Positions 12,402 to 21,723 of a stretch of DNA of 64,000 nt are shown here, piece by piece. The position numbers were made by a program, and so were the translations under genes. Position 1 is the first letter of the stretch. Every line of letters begins with the position of its first letter. Below the pieces are notes generated by a model. That model saw nothing but the letters and a program-made list of their open reading frames with translations, had not been told where the DNA came from and searched no databases. Source of the stretch: Bolinopsis microptera (taxonomy: Eukaryota > Ctenophora > Tentaculata > Lobata > Bolinopsidae); contig NC_087077.1 of assembly GCF_026151205.1 (NCBI RefSeq), positions 9,663,983 through 9,727,982 of the forward strand. Reading direction: 5' to 3'.

Positions 12402-12728
12402 CTAAAATTCTTCAGTACTAGCTATGATAAAACGTTTAATAGTATCCAGTTCTTCTCTCTTGTTAATTGTAGGGTTTAGATTAATAATAAACATCGCTTC
12501 GAAAATCTTTCTTCTGACAGTATTGGGCTCAATTCTTAAAACATCTACTTCTAAACTGGGATTTAACCCCTCATGACAGCTCGAATAATGTATGGCAAAA
12601 GCTTGACTAACATTAGACGGGGTAGCAGGGTAGGTAGCGTAACGTAAGTGTTCACCTACACCGTACACGAGCATGTACTTTCCTACTGGTTTCTCCAACG
12701 AACAGCTGGTCACATAATTTACACTTAA
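12402..12728 (-). mobile_element. Penelope-like element remnant (GIY-YIG endonuclease end)
   Basis: The minus strand encodes CKLCDQLFVGETSRKVHARV, then after one frameshift GEHLRYA, FAIHY, SLEVDVL and RRKIFEAMFI, ending INLNPTINKREELD. The order LCxxxFVGET, later R...EA.FI..L.P.IN...EL, is that of the GIY-YIG endonuclease at the C-terminus of Penelope-like retroelements. The open end is cut exactly by the fold-back element starting at 12729. The reverse transcriptase part is not present in recognisable form on the other side of that insertion. Confidence 0.5.
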
Positions 12729-13911
12729 GGGGGGGGGGGGGGGGGGGGGGGGGCCAATGGGTATTTTTTGTGAAACTTGATTTCGAGATAGCAGTTGACC
12801 AACAAACTTGGACCATTGACCGAACTTTTGAGGGGGTCCTGGACCCCAACCGCCAAACGGTGCGTGCAGGGCAGCCACGCCCATATTTGGTCCAAATTAG
12901 GCCCAATTTATCCAAATACCCTGAACATACCCAAAACCCATATTTATGGTGCTCTACTTGTAGCTAGTTGTCTTCTGAACTCGTATATGAAATTTCATCA
13001 AGATTAGACAAAAAATGACTGAGCTATGAGCCAAAAACCATATGCCCATATTTGGGCATACGCACCAAATTTGGTAGATTTCGTCCCATAAATTGGTCAA
13101 ATATTTTTGAATGAAACTTACTTTATATGAAAGATTAGCCTAAACTACATATTCTCTGTAAGTTATAGCTTTATATCTGTTTAAATGTGGATACTAAGGC
13201 GAAAAAACCACAAAAAATGAACTAAATTGCCCATATCTCGGTTCACGATATTCGCGGAATTGATCTCATTAAAATTATAACAACTCAATCAGTTTTCAAA
13301 ATTTTTGCATGAAATTTTTGGAATCGACTCGAAATCGCATTTCGACCTTATTCTAAGAACGGAATTTTGATTTAGGCCTCAAAAAAATCTGGCGGCCAAA
13401 TTCCAAAATTATATTACAGAAATTCAGAATTTGGCCGTTCATTTTTTGTGGTTTTTTCGCCTTAGTATCCACATTTAAACAGATATAAAGCTATAACTTA
13501 CAGAGAATATGTAGTTTAGGCTAACCTTTCATACAAAGTAAGTTTCATTCAAAAATATTGATATTTGACCAATTTATGGGACGAAATCTACCAAATTTGG
13601 TGCGTATGCCCAAATATGGGCATATGGTTTTTGGCTCATAGCTCAGTCATTTTTTGTCTAATCTTGATGAAATTTCATATACGAGTTCAGAAGACAACTA
13701 GCTACAAGTAGAGCACCATAAACCTGGGTTTTGGGCAAGTTCAGGGTATTTGGCTAAATTGGGCCTAATTTGGACCAAATATGGGCGTGACTGCCCTGCG
13801 CGCACCGTTTGGCGGTTGGGGTCCGGGACCCCCTCAAACGTTCGGTTACTGGTCCTAGTTTGTTGGTCAAATGCTATCTCGAAATCAAGTTTCACAAAAA
13901 AATACCCATTG

Positions 13912-13956
<45 letters not shown>
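12729..13956. mobile_element. Fold-back MITE capped by G25 and C43
   Basis: Two arms of about 490 bp are near-perfect inverted copies (12754-13225 against 13435-13913), separated by roughly 210 bp. The outer tips are homopolymers: 25 G at 12729-12753 and 43 C at 13914-13956. The flanks carry a 3-bp direct repeat, TAA at 12726-12728 and at 13957-13959. A G-starting terminus with a TAA (TWA) duplication is what PIF/Harbinger-type MITEs show, so that superfamily is a reasonable guess. The open frames inside are by-products of the repeat (long proline or glycine runs). Confidence 0.75.
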
Positions 13957-13959
<3 letters not shown>

Positions 13960-14518
13960 TCTTATATACAACATTCTTCACTTCACAATCTTTATTTCAT
14001 GTGTCGTTAGCACATTTAGAGCACATGCCATCTGAGACCACATGCCATATAATAAAGATTCAACCGTTTATATACGGCACATATATTTATATTGTTTATA
14101 TATATTTATATTGTAAGACAGCCACAATTGTCAGTAAAAGAACGCCTTGACTTCAAATGTCGGTAAAATGTACCTTTACAGTCATCCTTAAATTATTTGT
14201 TATATATAGTAGTGTTGAAAGTATTAATATTCTATATTTCTATATTATATTACCTATAAATTCAAATTACCAATATGATCATTAGTAAAACTAGTAGGAA
14301 CCCGTCTACCCTAAAGTGGTGTCGAGACTCGAGAGACTAAAATATCTATTACCGTTTATTTACTATACGGCACATGAAGGAACAGGTGTTACTATACTAA
14401 CTAGGACATGCGCCAATTATCTAAGAATTAAAAATAGTTTAATAAGAAGGAAATGTGTTTACAAAGTTAAATTTCAGTGAGCTATTCTATTATCAGGTAA
14501 CATATCAAACACTGCAAT

Positions 14519-16040
14519 TATGTTGTTCAACCGGGCAGGACGGGTGCTCAAGGACAGTACACATTTTGTCTACGCAGAAATGACCTTGCCATCAGTGCGT
14601 GAGTACACATAATATCTTGGAATACCGTTCGCACTCACGGGATCATTAAATTTGCGCAGATGAAACTTAGACAAAAAGGACTCCGGAGCTACTTCTCTCT
14701 CATGAGTATGCTTGACCTTTGATACCTCCGGAAGACAACTATATTTAAGCTTTTTGACACCTTTATCTTGGCATCAGGGAGTCATCCGGCTACACAAGAT
14801 ACAGCAAAAGACCCCCTGGAGAAAGTTTACCTATATCATTCATGAAATGGACCATGAATGTCAATTGTCAACATTTTGACTTCGAACACCGCTGTTTGGG
14901 GTGACTGGTGACAATGGAATATATCCGCTTGCTATCGAGCTTTCGTCCCAAGTCTATAACTACCTCAAGAGGTTGGAGGGACTGGACAAAGAGGGATGCT
15001 CTTCCTTAGTGACGCTTACGCCGAGCAGAGGGATCTGAAACTGTTATGGTTCTCCCGGCTGGATTCCACCCTTAGATGGCAAGTACGTACGGTACAGGGC
15101 TTTAAGTACGTACGGTACAGCTACTTTTAAAGGTACGTACGGTACAGGCACTGTAAGGTACAATTTTTTTTCAAATTTTTAGAATCAACTTCAGTGAATT
15201 ACTTGCAATTTTTGATTAGTATTATCATCATAATTTTTGAGACGGAACTAGAAGTCGAAAATAAACACACAAATTAACCGGTACTACACTACTACTACTT
15301 GTAATTATCGTTAAACTCAAAGCTTCATCCTTTTGTTGCAGTATACGAACACCAGCTTTTCAGCTAGCTCAGGTCGCAACCTTAATCTACGCTTGTCCAT
15401 TGCTATCAACTGGATTTGTACCTTTCAGCCTACTTTATTAAGTACGTACCGTACAGCTAATTTAAAGGTACGTACCGTACGTACTTGCCATCTTTGAATT
15501 TCCACCAGCAAAGCCTCTTAAAATCAGCGAGGTTATGAAAACCCTTTTTGTTTAACAATGGAACAAAAAGCGAAAACTCAACAGAAAATTGGGATTGTAC
15601 AACCTCATCAAGCCAAGCTTAGGTTGCGAAACATACCTGTCGATCAACCTACGGCCACAGCAGACTAGGAGACTTGCACAACTCAGAACAAGCGTGTTTC
15701 AATATTCAATGCAACATCGAAACAGGATGACATCGCAATAATCTTTCGAATTGGGCATGCAAACACTGTTCTACTACAGATGTAGAGTCACTCGACCTTC
15801 TTCTAGAGCTTCCTTTCCCTGATTCAATTATCGAACATGAGCTTCATGTATTGCGAACTTACCCTCTCCATGAAGATTTTCGTCACTGTTTGTCCTCACA
15901 AAGTAAAACATAACTCTTCTCTGATAATGGATAGATCTTCGCACACCCTACAAGTACAACAAAGTACCATCGCGATCGGAGACCTAAGAAGGTTCCTTAT
16001 CAAAACTCATGAACAAAGATTCCCTAAAGCATCCTAAAAA
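14519..16040 (+). mobile_element. LINE C-terminal remnant, split by a MITE
   Basis: Interrupted translations resemble the end of a CR1/Crack-like reverse transcriptase and the region after it. The first is MLFNRAGRVLK (14521 onward), with YLGIPFALTGSLN shortly after. Then come YNYLKRLEGLDKEG, an AEQRDLKLLWFSRLDS-like stretch to about 15073, and, past the MITE at 15074-15493, RLAQLRTSVFQYSMQ and LLLELPFPDSIIEHE. Stops and frameshifts are frequent, so it is a dead copy. Similarity is judged by eye from the order of blocks. Confidence 0.5.
15074..15493. mobile_element. 420-bp MITE with GTACGTACGGTAC repeats
   Basis: The ends are inverted: AGATGGCAAGTACGTACGGT at 15074 and its complement ending at 15493. 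The 13-mer GTACGTACGGTAC occurs three times near the left end and, inverted, twice near the right end. It has no coding capacity. It lies inside the LINE remnant, so it inserted later. Confidence 0.65.
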
Positions 16041-16324
16041 TTCCTAACAATAACATGTTGCCTAATGTACGAATCAGAACACTTTTAGTTTTATAAGATT
16101 TCATTTAAATTATTAGAAAAATAAATCTCATTCTGAAGATTTGCGGGGATTATTTCTTTGTTTATTATAGTGGTTGCAATTTTATTCTCATTCTAGATTG
16201 TATTATATATACTTTTTGACTTTTGAGTATATTTACTTTTTATATTGGTTCAGACATTACCTAATTTGACTTTTGAATCGTTTAATCCGTTTAATCCGTT
16301 CTATAAATTTCTAATAGTTTGCTC

Positions 16325-16662
16325 TGTTTTTGATGAGTCAATTTTTCACATATTCAAGTGTTATAATTATGAGCATACTGCTGATTAGATTTTGATGAGT
16401 TAACTGTATATTAACAGTCCTGAACCAGGATCACTGTCACGTGCCGAACCTGTTTCCCGGCACCGGATAAATACCATAAACTAAGGTATTCGCCTCCAAC
16501 TAATTCTCCCCCAACTAACATCCTATTACAGGTGAGTTACCTAATTTAGGTAAACTGGAGGCACTACACCTGTCGGGGAACCCGCTCATGGAATGGCCCA
16601 CCCCCATACACCGGTGTGGGAACCTTAAACATCTCGACCTGAGTCGGTGTAGGATCTCTGAG
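16325..16662 (+). pseudogene. Leucine-rich-repeat exon, copy 2
   Basis: Exon 16532-16662 has an intact acceptor (TTACAG) and donor (GAG|GTGAAT). It encodes GELPNLGKLEALHLSGNPL and, after a short spacer, NLKHLDLSRCRISEV: two leucine-rich repeats. It is nearly identical to 9106-9243 but lacks four codons (KTIG region) near the start. As only one exon is found, it may be an orphan exon or part of a gene whose other exons I cannot recognise. Confidence 0.5.
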
Positions 16663-16773
16663 GTGAATATAAGTATAACTCTAAGTTATCGGTATTATCC
16701 TCTAGATCTAGAGTTTAATTTAACATACTATAGATTACTAAAGTAGTATTCTTTCCGATTGAAAATATAACTC

Positions 16774-17285
16774 ATTTTACCAAAACCCATAATCATGGGT
16801 AGAGTGGACCGCTGCCAGTGTCTCTCTTTCCAAAACAAAAGGAAATGATATTAATTTGATTGACCGTTCTCAAATGCAAAATGATACCGAGAATGAAATC
16901 GGTCGCTCGCTTTTCCCATTCATTCACGGCTTACGAATTGTAATAAGTTTCGATTGATTACATCAAATTCAATCAGATGCTGTAAAAATCTCTTTGGGTT
17001 GCGTTCGGGTCGATACCTAGTATTTCGGGGTAAGGGAGGTAATTATTACTTATTGAATTAGCTGAAGTTTATTGAATCTTTATTGCCGAGTACAGCTGCC
17101 TTTGGGTAGTTCTTCTTAATCTATTACAATTATAAATGAATGGGAAAAGCGAGCGACCGATTTCATTCTCGGTATCATTTTGCATTTGAGAACGGTCAAT
17201 CAAATTAATATCATTTCCTTTTGTTTGGGAAAGAGAGACACTGGCAGCGGTCCACTCTACCCATGATTATGGGTTTTGGTAAAAT
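16774..17285. mobile_element. 512-bp fold-back element
   Basis: Arms of about 170 bp are inverted copies. The left starts ATTTTACCAAAACCCATAAT (16774) and the right ends with its complement (17285). Shared inner landmarks include CACTGGCAGCGG and GCGAGCGACCGA with their complements. The central loop of about 170 bp is unique. It has no coding capacity and no clear target duplication. Confidence 0.7.
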
Positions 17286-18832
17286 ATCATCTCTTTTTGA
17301 ATATAATGTCAGGGTACTTTATAAAGTCGAAATATAAACTGATATCTTCATTAATAAGGAGGAAGTTTCAACGATTTCGAAATTTGTTCTTTAAAAACAT
17401 TTCCTTGTGTTTAGGTAAGCATATCGGTCGATCACTGACTGAATATGCCACTTCATACTCATTCAAGTTGGCATTAAATTCATATATAATGACATTAAAC
17501 TGTCGTGGCAAAGCAGAATTTGTTGGAAATCACGAATGAGCAAAATTCTCACCTTTCGCACGTGAAAACTTTGAGCGGACGTTGCGTGCGCATCCAATAT
17601 TGAATCGCCGTAAATTTTTGCATGTAATTGTTTTATATATAGCTTAATAAGCATGCAAAGTTTCAAAGTATTCCAAGAAGAACTGTAGTCACAACGGCAC
17701 TCTAAAGTTGACAGAAAATGACGAAAACAGCAATTTTCAGTGATTTTAGCGATTTTCTATCAATTTGGGCGTGTCCCCACGTGTGCAACTTTTCGATTTT
17801 TAACTTTAAAACTAGCCTAATGCACAATTTATACCCATAGGAAGCAGAACTGAGCTCCACAACCCAAGGCATGGCCCAACACCAGAGAATACTAAATCGC
17901 AAAATTGACGTTTTTATAAAATAATTCTTCAAAAAAGTACAAACTTCAATGGCGAATATCTTTATGAAGGAGCAAGCTAAAAAAACTTTCCGGTAGATTT
18001 TCAGAATGCTTGAACAATTATCTAAGATGAAAATTTCCTCAGATTTTGAATGCAATTACTTTTTAATGGTGTAAAATCATTTTTAAAAGTTATTACTTTG
18101 TCAAAAATCAAGTTTTAAAAACGGTTAACTTGATGACGTCATCAAGGGTTGTTCATGACGTCAAATAATTTGTTTATACAATGTAAACTAAAGTGTAAAC
18201 AATTATTTGCAAGACCTGTGGTCGGAAATGGCTGTATCTTTTATACTTTTGAATCTATGGACAACTGAATACAGGCTACAATTGACTGGCAAAGCGTCTA
18301 TCCCTGAATATGTATATATATATAGATATCACGACAATCTGTCGTAAAACAGGGGTTCTAGAAAACCCACTTCCCGATGTTCCTGAAACCTGAAACTTTT
18401 TTTGCAGTAGATTTGGTCAACGTCTAGACGCCCTGAAAAATTTCAGATCTCTGACTTGATTTTAACATGGTTTTTAAGGCACCTGAATATGGCGATTTTA
18501 GGTTTTTTACCGAATTTCGTATAACAGTGGTGGCGAGTATTTTATGCAAATTTCTTAAAATCTCAACATAACTATTTTTTATTCCTGTCATCTTTGACAT
18601 CAAATTAGAATGTTTTGAACTAAAAATAAATCTGCTGAACAACTTCCGATGAGTCTTAATGCCTGAAAAACTCCTGCCGGAGCGGCCGGAGTGCACGCTT
18701 CGCGTGCACGAAAGAGGCTTGTAACGTGTACCAAAGGGGATATAATAGTAAAGGGGGTATAATAGTAAAGGGGGTACATAGTATACCCACAATAAATTCA
18801 CCGGTCGCGTCGTGCTTGCCAGCACTGTGATT
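17286..18832. other. Unassigned repeat-like sequence
   Basis: No recognisable gene. A minus-strand open frame at 17702-18055 (117 codons) has no family features. Two TGACGTCA-type words lie at about 18134 and 18158. A perfect GC hairpin TGCACGCTTCGCGTGCA lies near 18692-18708, and the words GGGGATATAATAGTAAA are repeated just after it. Confidence 0.3.
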
Positions 18833-19680
18833 AAGTTTCTGCTTTTTTGATGTCATTCATCTAAATTTCGAATTGAATTTATTATCCGTACAAATTTCAT
18901 GTTAGCTCAGTCGTGCAATCTTCAGAATGTCAAATTTTGTACATTATATTTATAAATTTCCCATGTTCCAGGAATCCGGCAAGAAAACAGATAGGTAACG
19001 ATGATCTCCCTATGTGTTATGATGTAATTATCGAGAATGAAGAGATACGACTGCATGTTTTGAGGTAAGTTTTTCATGTTTAGGCTACGCCTTTAATGGA
19101 TACAAATAAAAATACAACAATTTGTCCAACGCTGAAAAGATTCTGGTCGTTTCACATTTTCATTTCTAAACTACAAATAAGACAAAATCAGCGGTTATAC
19201 TTATACTAATGACTACGCATAAGTTGTAGCGCTTTGCGCTTGTTGAACTAACAAATGTTATGATACATAATGATGAATAATGATACATATATATAGTGAT
19301 ATAATGATACATAGTGATACATAGTGATACATAGTGATACATAGTGATACATAGTGATAATATAGTGATACATAGTGATACATAGTGATACATAGTGATA
19401 CATAGTGATACAATGCAGTGATAATATAGTGACCCACATCCAGAAAGGCGGCAGGTAATCTTCGAGAAAAATTTGTTTGGTGGCAAAGAGGACGTTTTTA
19501 GAAGACCTGGGGGGATCGGAAGGGGAAATTGTACTGCGAGGAAATTTTTAATTTCCTGGATGTGGGTATAATAATGCATGGTGATACATAATGATACATA
19601 ATAAAACAAAATGCTTCATTTGTCTCTTAATTCGCTGTTAGATAGTAATTGTTGGGTATGCAGAAAGATAGAAAAACGAG
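18833..19680. repeat. Segmental duplication, copy 2
   Basis: Counterpart of 5239-5975. Here the TGATACATAG microsatellite (10-bp period, about 19283-19435) has expanded to more than a dozen units, while the G run is only 6 long. The homology resumes patchily to 20240, with extra insertions at about 19703-19930 and 20030-20140. Confidence 0.7.
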
Positions 19681-20243
19681 GGTAGATGAATCATCTTGAA
19701 TTTTCCTACATACCTGACACAAACTCCTGCCCCAGTGATGTTGTTCTCAAGTTTTTGCTTGGTCCAAAACGTTGTGCTCCAGCATAATATCGTGACTATT
19801 ACCCTAACCTTTATCTTAGAAGCTGAACCCTGAAGCCTGCAAACTCTAATCCAATTAACCCTAAACTTAAATAACCTACCTTAACTTTCACTGGAGACAT
19901 AGCTTCTCTGGGCACGAGGACCTGGGGCTTGACAACGGTTACCCAAACCTTTGCCCAAACTTTTTTGAGTCAAAAATCAAAAGGATCGCTCATGAAATAC
20001 ATTATTAGGCAGTTTCCGAACGCGAAGAGGATGAGTCAAAAGCCTCTGGAGTCTGGAGGGTAGCGATCTTCTTCTTAACTAGAATCCCAAAAATTCGTTA
20101 GTCCCGCTACGAGTAGGAGCAAACAACAGCAACAACAAATTAGTTCTTTCACTTGGTGGACGTTATTTCATACGTCAGCTAATAGTTTTGTATTTCTGTT
20201 GCAGTTTTTAGTTCGTAATTGAATTGTTTTACGTCTCAGCTTC

Positions 20244-21281
20244 TCAGAGCGAACTCTCAGTCCGAGATCGCCGCTGAGTTAACGTATTAAATATCACTGT
20301 GCTTGTTGATACTGTTCTCTTCCTAATAGTGCTGATGGTACTGAAACTGCCCAAGGGTTTCTTTATCCATGTTCTCATGTCTTTCATCCTCCACAGATAC
20401 AGGAGTGGGTTCAGAGTTGCATTTAGAACAGTGCAGAAGATTTCGCTGATCATCCAGCTGTAAAAGAACATAAATTTGTTGCTGTAGATCACACTGTAGA
20501 GAACATTTCCATATATGGTAAAAGTGTAAATGGCATTGTTCAAAAAGGTTAAGGAATTACAGATGAGGAAATTCACTGAAAAGTAAATGATCGTTAGTGA
20601 TGCTTGCCGATTTCTCCTTTGGGAAGCATCTGGTAGATTATGAGTGTGCAGCCTTGCTGTAGAAACCACCACTGAAAGGAGAACGATGATTGGAGGAATT
20701 CCAGTGCAGATACAGTAGTTGATCATGTACATAGTACTGAATATCCCCTGCGGGTTAACTGAGCAGTATCCAAAACCATAGGAATAGTAATCATCATGGA
20801 TAACCATGTCGATTACGTTCCATGTACAATGATACAGAAACATCACCATGATCGAGATAAGGACGGGCTGTTTTTTGATCTTGTAAAATGGAAAGATAAT
20901 GACGATGGTTCTGGTCAGGGAGACTACCATTACCAAAAAGATGGACACGAGCTGAAGCAAGAGGATGCAGAAATACCACATCAAACAGAAAACTCTGTTA
21001 GTTAGAGGTCCAGGATGTCTGCTGTTCAACCAATTGACAGTGACTGGAAGATGAATCAAACTGGAGACTATGTCTATACAGCAGGCAATCATGTAGAGAA
21101 GGGTCGAGATATTTCGTTTCCCTGTCTGAAGAAAGTACCTCAAAGCTAGACAATTGCCCGGAAGTCCTATCACCAAACATAGCAGGAATCCTGTTGCTAC
21201 CAAGCCATCGTATATTTTGTATTCAGTTAGTTGTAGAAGACCAAGATCTGGTGTAGTTGGAGGATGTTCTGTCGTATTCAT
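20244..21281 (-). CDS. Class A orphan GPCR, paralogue 2 (intronless)
   Basis: A 345-residue receptor very close to paralogue 1 through TM1-TM6, with the same GNCLALRYF, SLTRT and NPLLY motifs and the N-terminal sequon NTT at residue 2. It differs by a longer third outer loop (TFTIYGNVLYSVIYSN) and by its cytoplasmic tail, which reads WIKKPLGSFSTIST and ends RSRTESSL. That tail is serine/threonine-rich, so phosphorylation sites for desensitisation are plausible (inference). The upstream 250 bp match those of paralogue 1. Plasma membrane; ligand unknown. The frame is intact and full length. Confidence 0.85.
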   Translation of the reverse strand: MNTTEHPPTTPDLGLLQLTEYKIYDGLVATGFLLCLVIGLPGNCLALRYFLQTGKRNISTLLYMIACCIDIVSSLIHLPVTVNWLNSRHPGPLTNRVFCLMWYFCILLLQLVSIFLVMVVSLTRTIVIIFPFYKIKKQPVLISIMVMFLYHCTWNVIDMVIHDDYYSYGFGYCSVNPQGIFSTMYMINYCICTGIPPIIVLLSVVVSTARLHTHNLPDASQRRNRQASLTIIYFSVNFLICNSLTFLNNAIYTFTIYGNVLYSVIYSNKFMFFYSWMISEIFCTVLNATLNPLLYLWRMKDMRTWIKKPLGSFSTISTIRKRTVSTSTVIFNTLTQRRSRTESSL

Positions 21282-21530
21282 AAAGTGATGGAGTTTTGCT
21301 AGAATCTCATGATTTTTAGGGTTTGAACTGGCTAGCCACGTTTACATTGTCCTTCAAACAACAAATTATTAGTTAAAAGTTTAAATTATATCATGCAGAA
21401 ATAGACCCTACTAAAGCACAGATAGAAAAACAATATTCCAAGAAATTTAAAGAGGTAAAAGACGTCTACGTACAGCAATTTTGTAAAAACATTTAAATAA
21501 TGGCCGAACAGACCAAAGTACGATATGGCT
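21282..21530 (-). promoter_or_regulatory. Conserved upstream flank of GPCR 2
   Basis: Matches 8680-8890 upstream of paralogue 1 with a few insertions (for example CTGGCTAGC near 21329). It is the only noncoding block conserved on the 5' side of two receptors, so promoter elements are likely inside, but none can be named. Confidence 0.35.
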
Positions 21531-21624
21531 ACCGATGATAATCAAACGAACCACGACAAAGAACCGATCATTATCCGTTTAAAAAAAGGCAAGATTCAGA
21601 GTAATTAAAATAGCAACAAGATGA

Positions 21625-21723
21625 GGGGGGGGGGGGGGCATCAACCTCATAAATACCTAGTACTCCCTCTGATCTCAGAATAGGTGTAGGTATTTATGTA
21701 TGTTTATGAGGTTGATGCCCCCC
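21625..21723. repeat. Hairpin capped by G14 and C6
   Basis: GCATCAACCTCATAAATACC at the left pairs with TATTTATG...CATAAACATA-type sequence on the right, with a 10-base bulge. The left tip is 14 G (21625-21638) and the right tip 6 C (21718-21723). It resembles a very short fold-back element. No flanking duplication was found. Confidence 0.55.

Noticed and set aside
12402-13959. Proline-rich ORFs crossing the G25 and C43 runs
   Set aside because: The proline stretch is the homopolymer; the real coding similarity (GIY-YIG) ends at the element border.
14300-16040. A host gene upstream of the LRR exon
   Set aside because: The blocks match LINE reverse transcriptase C-terminal order and are full of stops; no host exon structure is visible.
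17702-18055. 117-codon minus-strand ORF
   Set aside because: No domain, signal or paralogue; composition like the surrounding AT-rich sequence; no splice or promoter support.
18130-18170. Two TGACGTCA words as cAMP-response elements
   Set aside because: No gene start is nearby on either strand; the word also occurs within repeats (near 22207 and in the transposon arms), so function is unsupported.
19800-19900. AACCCTAA-like words suggesting telomeric repeat
   Set aside because: Only isolated copies with irregular spacing; not an array.
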